DNA of 64,000 nt, taken from positions 1,116,001 to 1,180,000 of the forward strand of contig NZ_AP018164.1 in NCBI RefSeq assembly GCF_002356315.1. Reading direction: 5' to 3'. The stretch comes from Mycobacterium shigaense (lineage in GTDB: Bacteria > Actinomycetota > Actinomycetes > Mycobacteriales > Mycobacteriaceae). Below are positions 9,411 to 19,101 of the stretch, piece after piece (the stretch's first letter is position 1; each line of letters opens with the position of its first letter). A program made the position numbers and the translations under genes. The notes beneath the pieces are model-generated. The model searched no databases. It was not told the DNA's origin and saw nothing but the letters and a program-made list of their open reading frames with translations.

Positions 9411-9691
9411 CCTCGGCGGGTGTCGCGGCGAAAGCACAATGGCCGGCCCTGCTGGTCGGGCTGATCTTCGTCATTGCCTTCGTCTTGGTCGGGGCGGACT
9501 TCTGGCGGCGTGGTTCGCTGCTGATCGGCATCGGCGTCGGCGTCGCGGCGGGACTGCGATTGCTGCTGCCCGACGAGCGGGCCGGTCTGCTGGCGGTGCG
9601 CAGCAAAGGCATCGACTTCGTCACCACCGCGACGGTCGGTGCGGCGATGGTCTACATCGCGTGGACGATCGATCCGCTTGGTACCGGCTAG
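9407..9691 (+). CDS. DUF3017 membrane protein
   Basis: A 94-residue membrane protein, orthologue of Rv3355c. Hydropathy suggests three spans: [39 protein letters not shown] and a last one around [16 protein letters not shown]3017 proteins nearly always follow folD in actinobacteria; function unknown. The GTG start overlaps the folD stop by 4 bases, so translation is coupled. Its TAG stop lies inside a CTAG shared with the convergent secreted-protein gene. Confidence 0.85.
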   Translation: MTSAGVAAKAQWPALLVGLIFVIAFVLVGADFWRRGSLLIGIGVGVAAGLRLLLPDERAGLLAVRSKGIDFVTTATVGAAMVYIAWTIDPLGTG

Positions 9692-10281
9692 ATTCCGGGT
9701 CCGGTGATCTGCGGCAGCCCCGCCCCGGCACCGCCGGGTACCCCGGCGCCGGGCACGGCGCCGGTAATTCCCGGCATGGGGGCGCCGGGCATACCGCCGG
9801 GCATTCCGGGCATGACGTTGTTGATGCCGGGCACTCCCGGCATACCGGCGCCGGGCGTACCGCCTGGCATTCCGGGCATCGCCCCGCCGGGCAGCCCAGA
9901 CATGTTGCCGTTGACCAGGTTTGAGATCTCCGCCGGACAGTACGACTGAATCGCGATGGTGGTGAACGTCTGCGCCATCGCGGGCGACATGCCCCGCCGT
10001 CGGATGCTGGCGACGGCCCCGGCGAAGCTGCCGCCCGGCTGGGCGATCATCGGGCAGATCGATTCACCCACTGCCATCGCGTTTCCCGGTTGGCCGAAGT
10101 CGATGCCGGCATGGTTGAGCGCGTCGATGAAAGCGTCGTCGGCGGTGGCGTCCGCCCCGGCCGGCGCGGCAACCGCGGACGCCATGGTGAGTAGGGCGGC
10201 GGCGACCATCAGCAACCGAATCACCAGCGGCTGTTGACGAAACATCCATACCCAACTATGAGTTCGTTCAAGCACTTTCAT
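9688..10281 (-). CDS. Secreted DUF732 protein with PG-rich tail
   Basis: A 197-residue exported protein, Rv3354-like. After a hydrophobic signal (LVIRLLMVAAALLTMASAVA, cleavage likely after AGA-D) comes a DUF732 domain of about 75 residues (DDAFIDALNHAGIDF and two conserved Cys in ESICP and QSYCP, probably disulfide-bonded). The last 75 residues are an unusual Gly-Met-Pro-Gly-rich tail. ATG 10281 is chosen; an ATG at 10242 would still keep the signal. Role unknown; DUF732 proteins are common small secreted proteins of mycobacteria. Confidence 0.85.
   Translation of the reverse strand: MKVLERTHSWVWMFRQQPLVIRLLMVAAALLTMASAVAAPAGADATADDAFIDALNHAGIDFGQPGNAMAVGESICPMIAQPGGSFAGAVASIRRRGMSPAMAQTFTTIAIQSYCPAEISNLVNGNMSGLPGGAMPGMPGGTPGAGMPGVPGINNVMPGMPGGMPGAPMPGITGAVPGAGVPGGAGAGLPQITGPGI
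9700..9905 (-). repeat. Degenerate GMPG/PGMPGG-coding repeat
   Basis: This 3' part of the DUF732 gene is built of imperfect 9-15 base units reading roughly ggcatgccgggc on the minus strand and coding for PGMPGG, PGAPMPG and PGAGMPG. Slipped-strand length variation between strains is likely. Confidence 0.6.
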
Positions 10282-10541
10282 GACAGCTTCCCCATCTGCC
10301 GCGGAGTGCTCGGCCGGCACTCAAATCACTCTTGAAACCTTGGGGCATGACTGTCACGTTTGGAATACGGCGGGATCAAGGTTTGCGAACTATGCGTTTC
10401 GTGAGTGCGACGCAGTCGAGACATCGGTTATTGACCCGAAGCCGTTTCGGAGCGTTTCGAAGTCAATCGACGCCACACTGTGATCTGACACGTGGCGCGA
10501 CGGGAAGATTTCTGGCTGCGAGATGGGCGAGAATCCGGCGC

Positions 10542-12026
10542 ATGACGACGAATCGCGGCTGTCCCGTCGACCTTTCCACGCAGAGGGGGATCTCGCGCCA
10601 GAATTTTCTTCGCGGCACCGTCGGGGTCCTGGCGACGGGCGCGATGTTCGGCGCGACCCGTGCGTCGGCGGACCCCGTCAACGCCGCGGCCGGGTGGAGC
10701 GGGCTGGCCTCGACGATCGGTGGCAGCGTCTTGCTGCCCGCCAGCGGCGCCCAGTTCTCGACGGGCAAACAGGTCTTCAATTCGCTGTACAACAACTCCA
10801 CCCCGGCGGCGGTGGTCACGGTGTCGTCGCAGGCTGATGTGCAAAAGGCGGTGGCGTTCGCAACGGCCAACAATCTGAAGATCGCTCCGCGCGGGGGTGG
10901 GCATTCCTACATCGGCGCGTCCAGTGCCAACGGCACCATGGTGCTCGACCTGCGCGGGCTTCCCGGCGGGGCGAACTTCGACGGTGGCAGCGGCAATGTC
11001 ACGGTGACCCCGGCGACGAATCTCTTTGCGGTACAACAGGCGTGCGCCGGGTCCGGTCGCGCGATCCCGATCGGCAGTTGCCCCACCGTCGGTGTCGCGG
11101 GGCTGACGCTGGGTGGCGGGATCGGGGCCGACTCGCGTCATGCGGGGCTGGCGTGCGACGCGCTGCAATCGGCGACGGTGGTGTTGCCCAGCGGCGAGGT
11201 GGTCACCGCTTCCGCCAACGATCATCCGGATCTGTTCTGGGCGTTGCGCGGTGGCGGCGGGGGCAATTTCGGCGTGACCACGTCAATGACGTTCGGCACC
11301 TTCGCCACCGGTGACACCGACATCGTGCGGCTCAACTTCGCGCCGTCGTCGGCGGTGCAGGTGCTGGTCGGCTGGCAGACGTGGCTGAACGGGGCCGACC
11401 GCAATACCTGGGCGATGGTCGACCTCTCGGTCGGCTCGGGCCAGCCCGACTGCCACATCCTGGCGACCTGTCCCGCAGGCGGGGGCGCGGCGGTGACCGA
11501 CGCGCTGAAGTCCGCGGTTGGCTTGCAGCCCACCGCGGTACAGAACAAGACGATGAACCGGATGGACCTGGTGACCTATCTGGCAGGCGGCAGTTCGACG
11601 TCGCCGCCGCGCGGCTTCGTCGCGGGGTCCGACGTGGTGCCCACCATCAATTCCGCTGCGGCCCATGCCATTGCCACCGCGATCGGCCAGTGGCCGGCCA
11701 GCGGCGGGCAGGCGTCGCTGCTGGTGGACCCGCTGGGCGGCGCCGTGGCTGACGTGGCGCCCGCGGACTCGGCGTTTCCGTGGCGCAAGCAGTCGGCGGT
11801 GCTGCAGTGGTATGTCGAGCCGGCCGCCAACCAGGTGACGGCCGCGACGCAGTGGTTGAGCTCGGCGCACCAAGCGGTGCAACAGTTCTCGGCCGGCGGA
11901 TACGTGAACTACCTCGAGCCCAACCCGTCGGCGTCCCGCTATTTCGGTTCGAACCTTTCACAGCTGAGCGCCGTTCGGCAGAAGTACGACCCCCACAAGG
12001 TGATGTTTTCGGGGCTGAACTTCTAG
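10542..12026 (+). CDS. Secreted FAD-dependent oxidoreductase, berberine-bridge type
   Basis: A 494-residue flavoenzyme. The N-terminus SRQNFLRGTVGVLATGAMFGA looks like a Tat signal but has RQ where RR is expected. The FAD-PCMH domain has RGGGHSY (His for 8-alpha FAD linkage) and GSCPTVGVAGLTLGGGIG (Cys for a second, 6-S linkage), the double-covalent signature of berberine bridge enzymes. The BBE C-terminal segment is NYLEPNPSASRYFG and YDPHKVMF. ATG 10542 is chosen because the signal sequence follows it; upstream codons look non-coding. The M. tuberculosis counterpart (Rv3353c-Rv3351c) is broken into fragments; this copy is intact. Substrate unknown. Confidence 0.88.
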   Translation: MTTNRGCPVDLSTQRGISRQNFLRGTVGVLATGAMFGATRASADPVNAAAGWSGLASTIGGSVLLPASGAQFSTGKQVFNSLYNNSTPAAVVTVSSQADVQKAVAFATANNLKIAPRGGGHSYIGASSANGTMVLDLRGLPGGANFDGGSGNVTVTPATNLFAVQQACAGSGRAIPIGSCPTVGVAGLTLGGGIGADSRHAGLACDALQSATVVLPSGEVVTASANDHPDLFWALRGGGGGNFGVTTSMTFGTFATGDTDIVRLNFAPSSAVQVLVGWQTWLNGADRNTWAMVDLSVGSGQPDCHILATCPAGGGAAVTDALKSAVGLQPTAVQNKTMNRMDLVTYLAGGSSTSPPRGFVAGSDVVPTINSAAAHAIATAIGQWPASGGQASLLVDPLGGAVADVAPADSAFPWRKQSAVLQWYVEPAANQVTAATQWLSSAHQAVQQFSAGGYVNYLEPNPSASRYFGSNLSQLSAVRQKYDPHKVMFSGLNF

Positions 12027-12031
12027 AGGGG

Positions 12032-13405
12032 TCAGCGGCCAAGTAAGCGACGGCGGTGTTCAAGGAATTCCTCGTGGGTCAACCATCCCTGATCGCGAAG
12101 CCTGACGATGTCACGTAATGCGGCCGCGATCCCGGTGACCACGACCCGCGGGTTGTGCTGCGACGCGGTGTCTGCGCCCTGACCCGCGGCGCTTTCGGCG
12201 CGCGCGGTCACCCCCTGGCGGGCCATTGCCGCCTTCCCAATGTCGGCCTCGCTGCCAGTTTGTGGAGTACCGGCCATGGCTTGTCCGGCCATGCCGGACA
12301 AGCCCATGTCATTGGCCGTGCTTGCCGGCCCGGCTTCGCACGGTTGCGCCGTGGTCAAGGCCCTGAGCGCCAGCGCGGCGGGGCGGGGCTGTGGAGCCTC
12401 GGCGGTCCAGGACGGCGGCACCGACAATGTTCCCACCGTGTTCGTCCCGCCCAGACCAGCGGACAACGTTCCCGGAGGCCGGTTGGTGAGCGTTGCCGGC
12501 AACTCCGTCACCGGCGCCGCCCCATTCCCCGGCCAGGGCTGTTGCCCGGCCCAACCGGCGACGATCTCATCGGTGTGCACACCGTTGAGATAGCCGCCGA
12601 TGGCGAACGGGAGATCGACGCCCCCCGCCATGATCGCCAAGGGGAGGCTTGTGCCCAGGCCGGCAAGCGCGGCCGGCGTGCCGAAGAGGATCGTAATCAC
12701 CTCGCTCAGCACGTTCAGCGGGTCCGACGGTGGCCCGAAAACCGGCACTGCGGCAAGGTTCTGCAGCGTGTCGGGCACCGCCGAGAACGTTTGGGAGACA
12801 GTCGAAACGGTGCTTTGTACGTTTCCGGGTGCCCCGGACAGGGCTTGGCTGACTGCGGCGGCTTGGCTCGCTGTCCCGCCCGGGTGGGTATTCTGTTGTG
12901 GTGAGGTGAACGGCGTCAGCGTTGTTGCGGCTGCCGAGGAAGCCGCGTAGCCATACATCGCCGCCGCGTCCTGGGCCCACATCCGTGCGTAGTCGGCCTC
13001 GGCGGCCGCAATCGCCGGCGTGTTTTGGCCGAAGAAGTTCGTCGCCACCAGCGTCATCAGCAAGCTGCGATTGGCCGCGATCTCGGGTGGTGGCACTGTC
13101 GCTATGAATGCGGCCTCGTAGGCGGCGGCCGCGGCGTTGGCCTGAGCGGCCGTCTGCGCGGCTTGCTCGGCGGTGCTGCTCAGCCATGCGCCATAAGTCG
13201 CGGCCGCGGCCGTCATCGCCGCCGATGACGGGCCCGACCAGGAATCGATCAAGTCGGAGATGGCCAGCTGATATGCGCCGGCTGCGGCGTACAGCTCGTC
13301 GGCCAGTCCATCCCAGGCTTGCGCGGCAGCCAGCATTGGCCCCGAGCCGGGTCCGGCATACATCCGGCCGGAGTTGATCTCCGGCGGAAATATCGCGAAA
13401 TCCAA
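12032..13405 (-). CDS. PPE family protein (PPE-SVP) with C-terminal SHOCT-like tail
   Basis: A 457-residue PPE protein. The N-terminal 180 residues are the PPE helical bundle ([20 protein letters not shown]; WxG-type turn at [11 protein letters not shown]). The middle region is hydrophobic and Gly/Ala-rich. The SVP signature is [10 protein letters not shown]. The last 32 residues ([20 protein letters not shown], then HRRRLLGR) match the SHOCT pattern, unusual for PPE. The start is TTG 13405, with GAGGAA about ten bases upstream. It lies 63 bases after the second PPE gene on the same strand and is probably the last gene of the K+ channel operon. No PE partner is next to it. Confidence 0.9.
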   Translation of the reverse strand: MDFAIFPPEINSGRMYAGPGSGPMLAAAQAWDGLADELYAAAGAYQLAISDLIDSWSGPSSAAMTAAAATYGAWLSSTAEQAAQTAAQANAAAAAYEAAFIATVPPPEIAANRSLLMTLVATNFFGQNTPAIAAAEADYARMWAQDAAAMYGYAASSAAATTLTPFTSPQQNTHPGGTASQAAAVSQALSGAPGNVQSTVSTVSQTFSAVPDTLQNLAAVPVFGPPSDPLNVLSEVITILFGTPAALAGLGTSLPLAIMAGGVDLPFAIGGYLNGVHTDEIVAGWAGQQPWPGNGAAPVTELPATLTNRPPGTLSAGLGGTNTVGTLSVPPSWTAEAPQPRPAALALRALTTAQPCEAGPASTANDMGLSGMAGQAMAGTPQTGSEADIGKAAMARQGVTARAESAAGQGADTASQHNPRVVVTGIAAALRDIVRLRDQGWLTHEEFLEHRRRLLGR

Positions 13406-13468
13406 AGCCGCACATTCCTCGTTTCAGAAACCCCCGCTGCGTTTGCAGCCGCACGGCGCCGACACAGT

Positions 13469-14860
13469 TCAGCGCCCGAGTAGGCGACTTTTTTGCTCCG
13501 CGTACTCTTCGTCGGTCACGATGCCCTCGTCGCGCAGCTTGGCGAATTCGCGAAGCTCCGCGGCGACTCCGGTGACCACGGTCCTGGCCTCGGGCTGGGT
13601 TGTTTCGTTCGTACCGTCGACCGCCGGACTGTCACCTGCTGCGGCGCGGGCCGCCAACCGCGCCCCGTTGGGCACCGAGCCGCCCCGCATGCCGCGGATC
13701 GACATCGTTCCCGCCATGGCTCGCCCCGCCATGCCGCCTAGCGCCATCTGGCTGAGGGTGCCGCCCAAGCCGGTCTGGGGCGCCGGCCCGGCCTGCACGC
13801 CGGCGTTGGCCGGCAGGGCTGGCAGCGTCACCGCGATGGGACGGACCGCTGGTGTGGCGACGGTCCAGGTCGCCGGCACTGACAACATTCCGACTGGATT
13901 CGCTTCGCCTAGACCGGCCGAAATTCGCGGTACCGGCATCGTGCCCAGCGGGCGGTTGGTAAGCGGCGCCGGGAACTCTTTAACCGGCGCCGGCCCGCTG
14001 TTCGGCCAGGCTTCTTCGCCGTTCCAGCCACTGACGATGTCGTCGGTGTGCAGACCGCTGTTATAGCTGCCGATGTCCAAGGGAAGCGACACCAGGCCAA
14101 GAATGCTCAGCGGAGCGTCGACGGTGAGCTCGCCGATGTCGGCCGGCAAGTCCAGGAAGATGGAAATCAGGTCGGCCGCGATGTCGAGTGAGCTCATCGA
14201 GGACGTGGGCGCGGCCAGCGCGTTCGGAACCGCCGAGAATGCTTGCTGAGTCGAGGTCAGAATGCTTTGCGCGTTTCCGGCGGAAGTACGCGTCGCTTCG
14301 CCCACGGCTGCCGATTGGTCAGCTGGCCCCGCGGGATTCGTTTGCTGGCGCGGTGGGGTGAACGGCGTCAGTGTCGTCGCAGCTGATGAGGAGCTTGAGT
14401 AGCCGGACATCGCCACGGCGTCCATGGCCCACATTTCGGCGTACTGGGCTTCGGCGGTTGCGATCGCCGATGTGTTCTGTCCGAACACGTTCGTCGCGAC
14501 CAGGCTCATCAGCAGGCTGCGGTTGGCCGCCACCTCCTGCGGCGGCACCGTCGCCGCGAATGCCGTCTGGTAGGCGCCGGCGGCCGCTTTGGCCTGACTA
14601 GCCGTCTGCTCGGCCTGCGCGGCAGTATCGCGCATCCACTGCACGTACGAAGCCGCGGTGGCGGCCATCTTCATCGACGAAGGACCTAGCCATTGCCCCG
14701 CGGTCAGCGCCGAGATCACCGATTGATACGAGTTCGCGGCCGAATCCAGTTCGCTGGCCAGTGCTTCCCACGCCGCCGCGGCCGCCAACAGCGGTCCCGA
14801 TCCCGGGCCCGCATACATGCGGCCGGAATTGATTTCCGGCGGAAGTGTGGTGAAGTCCAT
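13469..14860 (-). CDS. PPE family protein (PPE-SVP) with C-terminal SHOCT-like tail
   Basis: A 463-residue paralogue of the downstream PPE. It has the PPE domain ([20 protein letters not shown]), a WLGPSSMKM helix-turn, the [15 protein letters not shown] linker shared with its neighbour, the SVP motif [10 protein letters not shown], and a C-terminal SHOCT-like segment ([20 protein letters not shown], then [11 protein letters not shown]). ATG 14860 lies only 10 bases after the stop of the RCK-type K+ channel gene, so the channel and both PPE genes should share a transcript. PPE proteins are exported by type VII systems to the outer membrane or cell surface; no ESX genes are in the window. Confidence 0.92.
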   Translation of the reverse strand: MDFTTLPPEINSGRMYAGPGSGPLLAAAAAWEALASELDSAANSYQSVISALTAGQWLGPSSMKMAATAASYVQWMRDTAAQAEQTASQAKAAAGAYQTAFAATVPPQEVAANRSLLMSLVATNVFGQNTSAIATAEAQYAEMWAMDAVAMSGYSSSSSAATTLTPFTPPRQQTNPAGPADQSAAVGEATRTSAGNAQSILTSTQQAFSAVPNALAAPTSSMSSLDIAADLISIFLDLPADIGELTVDAPLSILGLVSLPLDIGSYNSGLHTDDIVSGWNGEEAWPNSGPAPVKEFPAPLTNRPLGTMPVPRISAGLGEANPVGMLSVPATWTVATPAVRPIAVTLPALPANAGVQAGPAPQTGLGGTLSQMALGGMAGRAMAGTMSIRGMRGGSVPNGARLAARAAAGDSPAVDGTNETTQPEARTVVTGVAAELREFAKLRDEGIVTDEEYAEQKSRLLGR

Positions 14861-14870
14861 TGTGCCTATT

Positions 14871-16640
14871 TCAGGCGATCCCCCGCGCGTTCAACTGCTC
14901 CTCGGGGCGCGAACACGAATCGGCGTCGGCGAGCTGGTCGCCTGAGGGCTGCCCCTTGCGCAGGGTCGCAATCAGTTCGCGGTACGGGCCGACGAGGTAA
15001 ACGGTGTCGCCCGCACTGAGCCGGGCGTCGCGGCGGGGATGGAGACGGACCGGGGCGTCCTCCCGGGTGATGGCGATGACACGGGTCTGCGTGGACACCT
15101 CGAACATCTGCAGCCCGTCGAGCTCGCTGCCCGCCTGCACGTGCATGCCGCCCACGAGGAAAGATCGGTCACCGACCAGAAAGGTAGCCAACACCTGCAG
15201 GCCCATCGCCGCGCCGATGAACCAGGGTGCGGCCAATTCGACTGTGGAGCGCACGTTTTGGAAGCCGAACCGCTGCGCCACCGCCGAGCCCAGGTCGTGG
15301 TCGTACACGCGTAGCACTAGGGGGACGTCTTCCCACCGGTCCCCGTTCAGCGCTGTCTTGGAACTCAACATCTCGCGGAGCACGATCCCCGTCTCGATGT
15401 TGATCATGTCGTCGCGGGTCAGCACCGCCACGGCGCGGGCGGTCTCGACCCGGGCCGCTTCCAGCGTCTGCGGCAGGGTGGCATCCCCGAAGATGACCGG
15501 CACGTCGAGCTCGGCTGCCGTCGACAAAAACGGGTTGTTCTGGTCGCGCTCGATCACGGCCACGTCGTGACCGGCGGCGGTGAGATCGCTGACCACCCGA
15601 ATGCCAAGCGCGCTCAACCCAACCACGATGATGTGGTTGCGCAGATGACGCGCGCGCGGCCGCCCTGACGACCAGACGAACCTGCGCGACAGCATCAGGT
15701 CCGCGACGAAGGCGACGAGCAATGCGGTGGTAGTGACGCCACCCAACATCAACATGGCGGCATACAACCGCAGCCACGTCGGTTGTTTGGCGAAGCTGAA
15801 GTCGCCGTAGCCGGTTGTCGTGATCGTTTCGTTGGTGAAGTAAAAGGCGTCAACCCAGGACATGCCGGGGTGCGTGTAGGACAGGTGCAGCAACGCCGTT
15901 GACCCGAGCACCAAGACCCCTAGGGTAATGATCACCGGATAGAAGGCGGGATTGACCTCGCTGGACAACGCCCGCGCGGCGTAGATCATGCGCCGCAACC
16001 GCGACTGACGAGAACGCGTTCTGGCCTCCCGCGGCTGGATGCCGCGAGCGGCCAACTCGTCGGTGGTGCCGATCATCGCCATCCAGTCGCCGGCGTCCAC
16101 CGCCGCATCTCGGCCAGGGCACGCGACGACCTCACCGGGCGCAACGGAGTTCTGGCCCTTGACCATCGCCACCGGGGCGAGGTCACCGTAAATCTCGCGC
16201 AGGGTCGCGTCGTACGGCGCCTCGGCACCGAAGACGACGAAGCGCATGCCGGCCGCTACGAACGGGTGCGTGGTGCTCGCCAGGCAGGCCTCGACGACCG
16301 CCGGCGCCGCGAGGTCGGCCACGCCGAGAATCGAGCTGGGGCCGTGGTCGGCGGCCACCGCCTCCCGCAGCACGTCGTTGGCGATGCGAGCCACGATGCG
16401 AATGTTCGGATTGGCTTTGCGTGCCAGCAGGGCGATTTCGAGATTTACCGCGTCATCGACGCCGGCACAGACGACCGCCGCGGCGGTCGCGACACCGGCG
16501 TTAGCGAGCGCGTTCTTGACCCGGGCACCGGCGAGTTCGGAATCCCGGAGCCTGGCAACGTTGGCGCCCGCTCGTTTCAGCTCGTCGATGATCGTCGTCG
16601 CGAGCGCGTCATCACCGCTGACGATGACGCACTGGTTCAT
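14871..16640 (-). CDS. Potassium channel with two RCK/TrkA-N domains
   Basis: A 589-residue K+ channel. Residues 1-195 form an RCK/TrkA-N-like domain ([20 protein letters not shown]) with a TrkA-C-like part. Residues 228-320 hold a two-helix pore module with the selectivity filter TTTGYGDF at about 275-281. A second TrkA-N domain starts at [15 protein letters not shown] (336-350) and a final TrkA-C domain includes [19 protein letters not shown]. Such channels are gated by nucleotides or Ca2+, and in other bacteria often by c-di-AMP at the RCK_C domain. ATG 16640 has GGAGGGAG upstream; an in-frame start at 16685 is possible but lacks it. It heads the PPE operon. Confidence 0.92.
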   Translation of the reverse strand: MNQCVIVSGDDALATTIIDELKRAGANVARLRDSELAGARVKNALANAGVATAAAVVCAGVDDAVNLEIALLARKANPNIRIVARIANDVLREAVAADHGPSSILGVADLAAPAVVEACLASTTHPFVAAGMRFVVFGAEAPYDATLREIYGDLAPVAMVKGQNSVAPGEVVACPGRDAAVDAGDWMAMIGTTDELAARGIQPREARTRSRQSRLRRMIYAARALSSEVNPAFYPVIITLGVLVLGSTALLHLSYTHPGMSWVDAFYFTNETITTTGYGDFSFAKQPTWLRLYAAMLMLGGVTTTALLVAFVADLMLSRRFVWSSGRPRARHLRNHIIVVGLSALGIRVVSDLTAAGHDVAVIERDQNNPFLSTAAELDVPVIFGDATLPQTLEAARVETARAVAVLTRDDMINIETGIVLREMLSSKTALNGDRWEDVPLVLRVYDHDLGSAVAQRFGFQNVRSTVELAAPWFIGAAMGLQVLATFLVGDRSFLVGGMHVQAGSELDGLQMFEVSTQTRVIAITREDAPVRLHPRRDARLSAGDTVYLVGPYRELIATLRKGQPSGDQLADADSCSRPEEQLNARGIA

Positions 16641-16874
16641 GCGGTGGCTCCCTCCGCGCAAGGTTGATTTGGGATTTGATCTCACACCCGTGCATCCGGG
16701 CGGTTATCTTTGCTGATCCTAACAGTCGCGAATCGTGCTGCGCCGCAGCCCAACACGAGCGCCCATACCGGAAATCAGCGGTTGGTGCGTTGAAACAACA
16801 AGTAGCGCATGGTATTTGAACCAAAATGCGAACGTCTTCCGGCAGCGTCCCCCCCGAGACACGCGCGCCGCTCC

Positions 16875-16894
16875 TGTGAGTGGTCGATCTCACA
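16875..16894. promoter_or_regulatory. Inverted repeat TGTGAG-N8-CTCACA
   Basis: Six-base arms match perfectly around an 8-base spacer. It recalls a CRP/FNR-type half-site (TGTGA), but the spacing between TGTGA and TCACA is 10 instead of the usual 6, so a standard Crp site is unlikely. It lies in the divergent region between the K+ channel and the first KimA-like gene and could serve both. Confidence 0.35.
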
Positions 16895-17070
16895 TTGCTT
16901 AAAGTCCGTTGTGAGGTGTCTGCGCGGTGAACTGGCAATAAACATCGAATCTGTAACTTGCCTGTATGTCTTTGTTACGGCGGCATGACTTTCTTCAAAA
17001 GTGCTGTGAGAGTAACTGGCAACATCCTGTGGCATTTCGCGCCTGTCTGTGCAGAGGCCGCGGCGAGGTG

Positions 17071-17099
17071 GCGACAGAACAATATGGAGAGGCTACGCT
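17071..17099 (+). promoter_or_regulatory. Candidate promoter of the kimA-like operon
   Basis: GCGACA at 17071-17076 and TACGCT at 17094-17099 are separated by 17 bases, fitting a sigma-A-type promoter (TTGACA/TANNNT). Transcription would start near 17106, leaving about 35 bases of leader that include the GGGGGTAAGGG ribosome binding site. Confidence 0.4.
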
Positions 17100-17140
17100 T
17101 TTTGCGGGATTGGTCCACCTGGGGGTAAGGGAATTGTTCT

Positions 17141-19087
17141 GTGACAACACCTTTGGCTGACACGCATAAGGCATGGTCGTCGTTTTCCGACGTCTGTAAA
17201 CGGGGCCTTCTCGGGAGGCCGATGATCAACGACCAGTTGCAGCACGAAAGGCTGTCCAACCCGGTCGCATTGGGCGTGCTGTCACCGGACGCAATCTCCT
17301 CGACCGCCTACGGTTCCGAGCAGATCATGATCGAACTCCTGCCGGCCGCCGGGATGGCCGCGTTCGCGTTGTTGCTCCCCATTACCGGTGTCATTCTCCT
17401 GATCCTGGTTCTGGTGGCCGCCTCTTACCGCCAGGTCGTCATGGTCTACACGCGGTCGGGTGGATCGTATGTGGTCGCTCGGGAGAACTTCGGTCCGCGA
17501 GTCGCGCAGATCGCCGCGGCGTCATTGCTGATCGACTACGTGGTCACGGTCGCCGTGCAGTGCGCCGCCGGCACCGTCGCCGTTGTCTCGGCGCTGCCCG
17601 CGCTCGGTCCGTACAGCCTGGAGATCACGGTCGGCGTCGTCCTGCTCATGTGCTTTGCGAATCTGCGCGGACTGCGCGAGGCGGGAATGCCCTTCGCCAT
17701 GCCCACATTCGCCTTCGTGGCCATGGTGTCGTTGACAATCGTCGTCGGGATCATCCGCCAAGTGTTCGGCAACCTGCCGGTCTACGATCCCGAGCACATG
17801 GCGGGGGTGGTCTCGGTCCATCAGGGCAACGGGCTGGTGATGGGCGCGACGATCCTGGTGGTGCTGCGCGCGTTCGCCAACGGCGGCTCGTCGCTGACCG
17901 GGGTCGAGGCTATCTCCAATACCGTCAACAGTTTTCGCAAACCAGAAGGCCGTAACGCCCGTCGGGTCATGACGATCATGGCCTGCATCCTCGCCTTCCT
18001 GTTGGCCGGCGTGGCCTGGCTGGCGCACGCCACGCACGCCGCGCCGTATGTCGACGGCTACCCCTCCATGCTGTCCGAGATCGCGCGGGCGGTCTTCGGT
18101 CACGGATTGCTGGCCAACGTCCTGTATTTCCTGGTGCAGGCGTCGACCGCGGCGATCCTCTACACCGGCGGCAACACGAGCTTCAACGGCTTTCCCGCCC
18201 TGGCCAGCTTCGTCGCCGAGGACAGCTTCCTGCCTCGTCCCCTGATGAAACGCGGGCACCGCCTGGTGTTCTCCAACGGCATCCTCGCATTGACAGCCTT
18301 GTCGGTGGCGTTGCTCGTGCTCACCGGCGGATCGGTCGACGCGTTGGTGCCCTTCTACGCGATCGGGGTGTTCACCGGGTTCTCGATGGCCGGATACGGG
18401 ATGACCAAGTACCACTTGAACAACCGCGGCCCGGGTTGGCGGCGCAAACTGCTGGTTAACCTCTCCGCGGGCATCCTGTCGACGATCGTGGTGGGCATCT
18501 TCGCGGTGGCCAAGTTCACCGAAGGCGCCTGGCTCATCGTCATCGTCTTCCCGGTCTTGGTGGCGGCGTTGATGCGACTCAACGCAAAGTACCGCGCCGA
18601 GGCGTCGGTGCTAGAGATGTCACACACGGAATCCCCTGTGCTGGAACGCTATGCGCGACATCGCGTCCTCGTCTTTGTCGACTCCGTTGACCTTGCCGAG
18701 ATGGAGGCGCTGCGGTACGGCAACGGTCTGCACGCCGACGAAGTCACCGCCGTCCACTTCACACTGGACGCCATGAGCGCCGAGCGGTTGCGGCAACGGT
18801 GGGAGCGATTCGAGCACCACACCCCGCTGCGCATGGTCGGCTGCCCCGATCGTCACTTGAGCCGGGCCGCATACGAGCTGGTTTCGCAGGTGCTGGACAA
18901 CCATCCCGACACCAAGGTGACGGTGCTACTGCCACGTCGTTCGTATTCGGCCCTGGTCGGTCGGCTGCTGCACGATCGCACGGCGGACAAGATCGCCCGT
19001 GCCGTCAGCCGTATCCCGGGCGCGGCCGCGCAGATCTTGCCGTACGACATCGACTCCCGCATCGCCGAGTTGACCCACGTCGGGTAG
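17141..19087 (+). CDS. KimA-like potassium importer (APC superfamily), copy 1
   Basis: A 648-residue membrane transporter with about 12 spans and a soluble C-terminal domain. Segments match Bacillus subtilis KimA (formerly YdaO), a high-affinity K+/H+ symporter: LSPDAISSTAYGSEQIM near the N-terminus, SYRQVV, GGSYVVARENFGP, SLLIDYVVTVAV, SLTGVEAISN, TSFNGFPALASFVAED and FSNGI. The C-terminal 180 residues resemble the cytosolic domain by which KimA dimerises and senses c-di-AMP. The GTG start has GGGGGTAAGGG about ten bases upstream. A paralogue follows 14 bases after the stop; the K+ channel gene is divergent. An amino-acid substrate is the alternative, as databases often label this family amino-acid permease. 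Confidence 0.85.
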   Translation: MTTPLADTHKAWSSFSDVCKRGLLGRPMINDQLQHERLSNPVALGVLSPDAISSTAYGSEQIMIELLPAAGMAAFALLLPITGVILLILVLVAASYRQVVMVYTRSGGSYVVARENFGPRVAQIAAASLLIDYVVTVAVQCAAGTVAVVSALPALGPYSLEITVGVVLLMCFANLRGLREAGMPFAMPTFAFVAMVSLTIVVGIIRQVFGNLPVYDPEHMAGVVSVHQGNGLVMGATILVVLRAFANGGSSLTGVEAISNTVNSFRKPEGRNARRVMTIMACILAFLLAGVAWLAHATHAAPYVDGYPSMLSEIARAVFGHGLLANVLYFLVQASTAAILYTGGNTSFNGFPALASFVAEDSFLPRPLMKRGHRLVFSNGILALTALSVALLVLTGGSVDALVPFYAIGVFTGFSMAGYGMTKYHLNNRGPGWRRKLLVNLSAGILSTIVVGIFAVAKFTEGAWLIVIVFPVLVAALMRLNAKYRAEASVLEMSHTESPVLERYARHRVLVFVDSVDLAEMEALRYGNGLHADEVTAVHFTLDAMSAERLRQRWERFEHHTPLRMVGCPDRHLSRAAYELVSQVLDNHPDTKVTVLLPRRSYSALVGRLLHDRTADKIARAVSRIPGAAAQILPYDIDSRIAELTHVG

Positions 19088-19101
19088 AGGAAGGCAACGT
19101 C

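Larger units (their letters stand above)
16641..17140. other. Divergent intergenic region between K+ channel and K+ importers
   Basis: About 500 bases without a convincing gene. It is richer in A+T than its surroundings. It holds an inverted repeat TGTGAG-N8-CTCACA (16875-16894), the word GATCTCACA twice (16678-16686 and 16886-16894), and the word AACTGGCAA twice (16930-16938 and 17014-17022). I looked for the conserved blocks of the ydaO (c-di-AMP) riboswitch that controls kimA in Bacillus and did not find them. Confidence 0.6.

Noticed and set aside
12567..13454. A 295-codon frame starting from an ATG just before the PPE TTG start
   Set aside because: It is out of frame with the PPE domain and Arg-rich. 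The PPE frame beginning at TTG 13405 has the conserved [13 protein letters not shown] start.
16875..16894. Classical Crp/FNR binding site
   Set aside because: TGTGA and TCACA are separated by 10 bases, not 6, so it does not fit the mycobacterial Crp consensus; kept only as an inverted repeat.
16641..17140. A ydaO/kimA c-di-AMP riboswitch upstream of the KimA-like genes
   Set aside because: The family is riboswitch-controlled in Bacillus, so I searched this leader for the conserved GGGG-rich and CCGAA blocks of ydaO RNAs. They are not present, and the mapped promoter-like sequence would leave only about 35 bases of leader.
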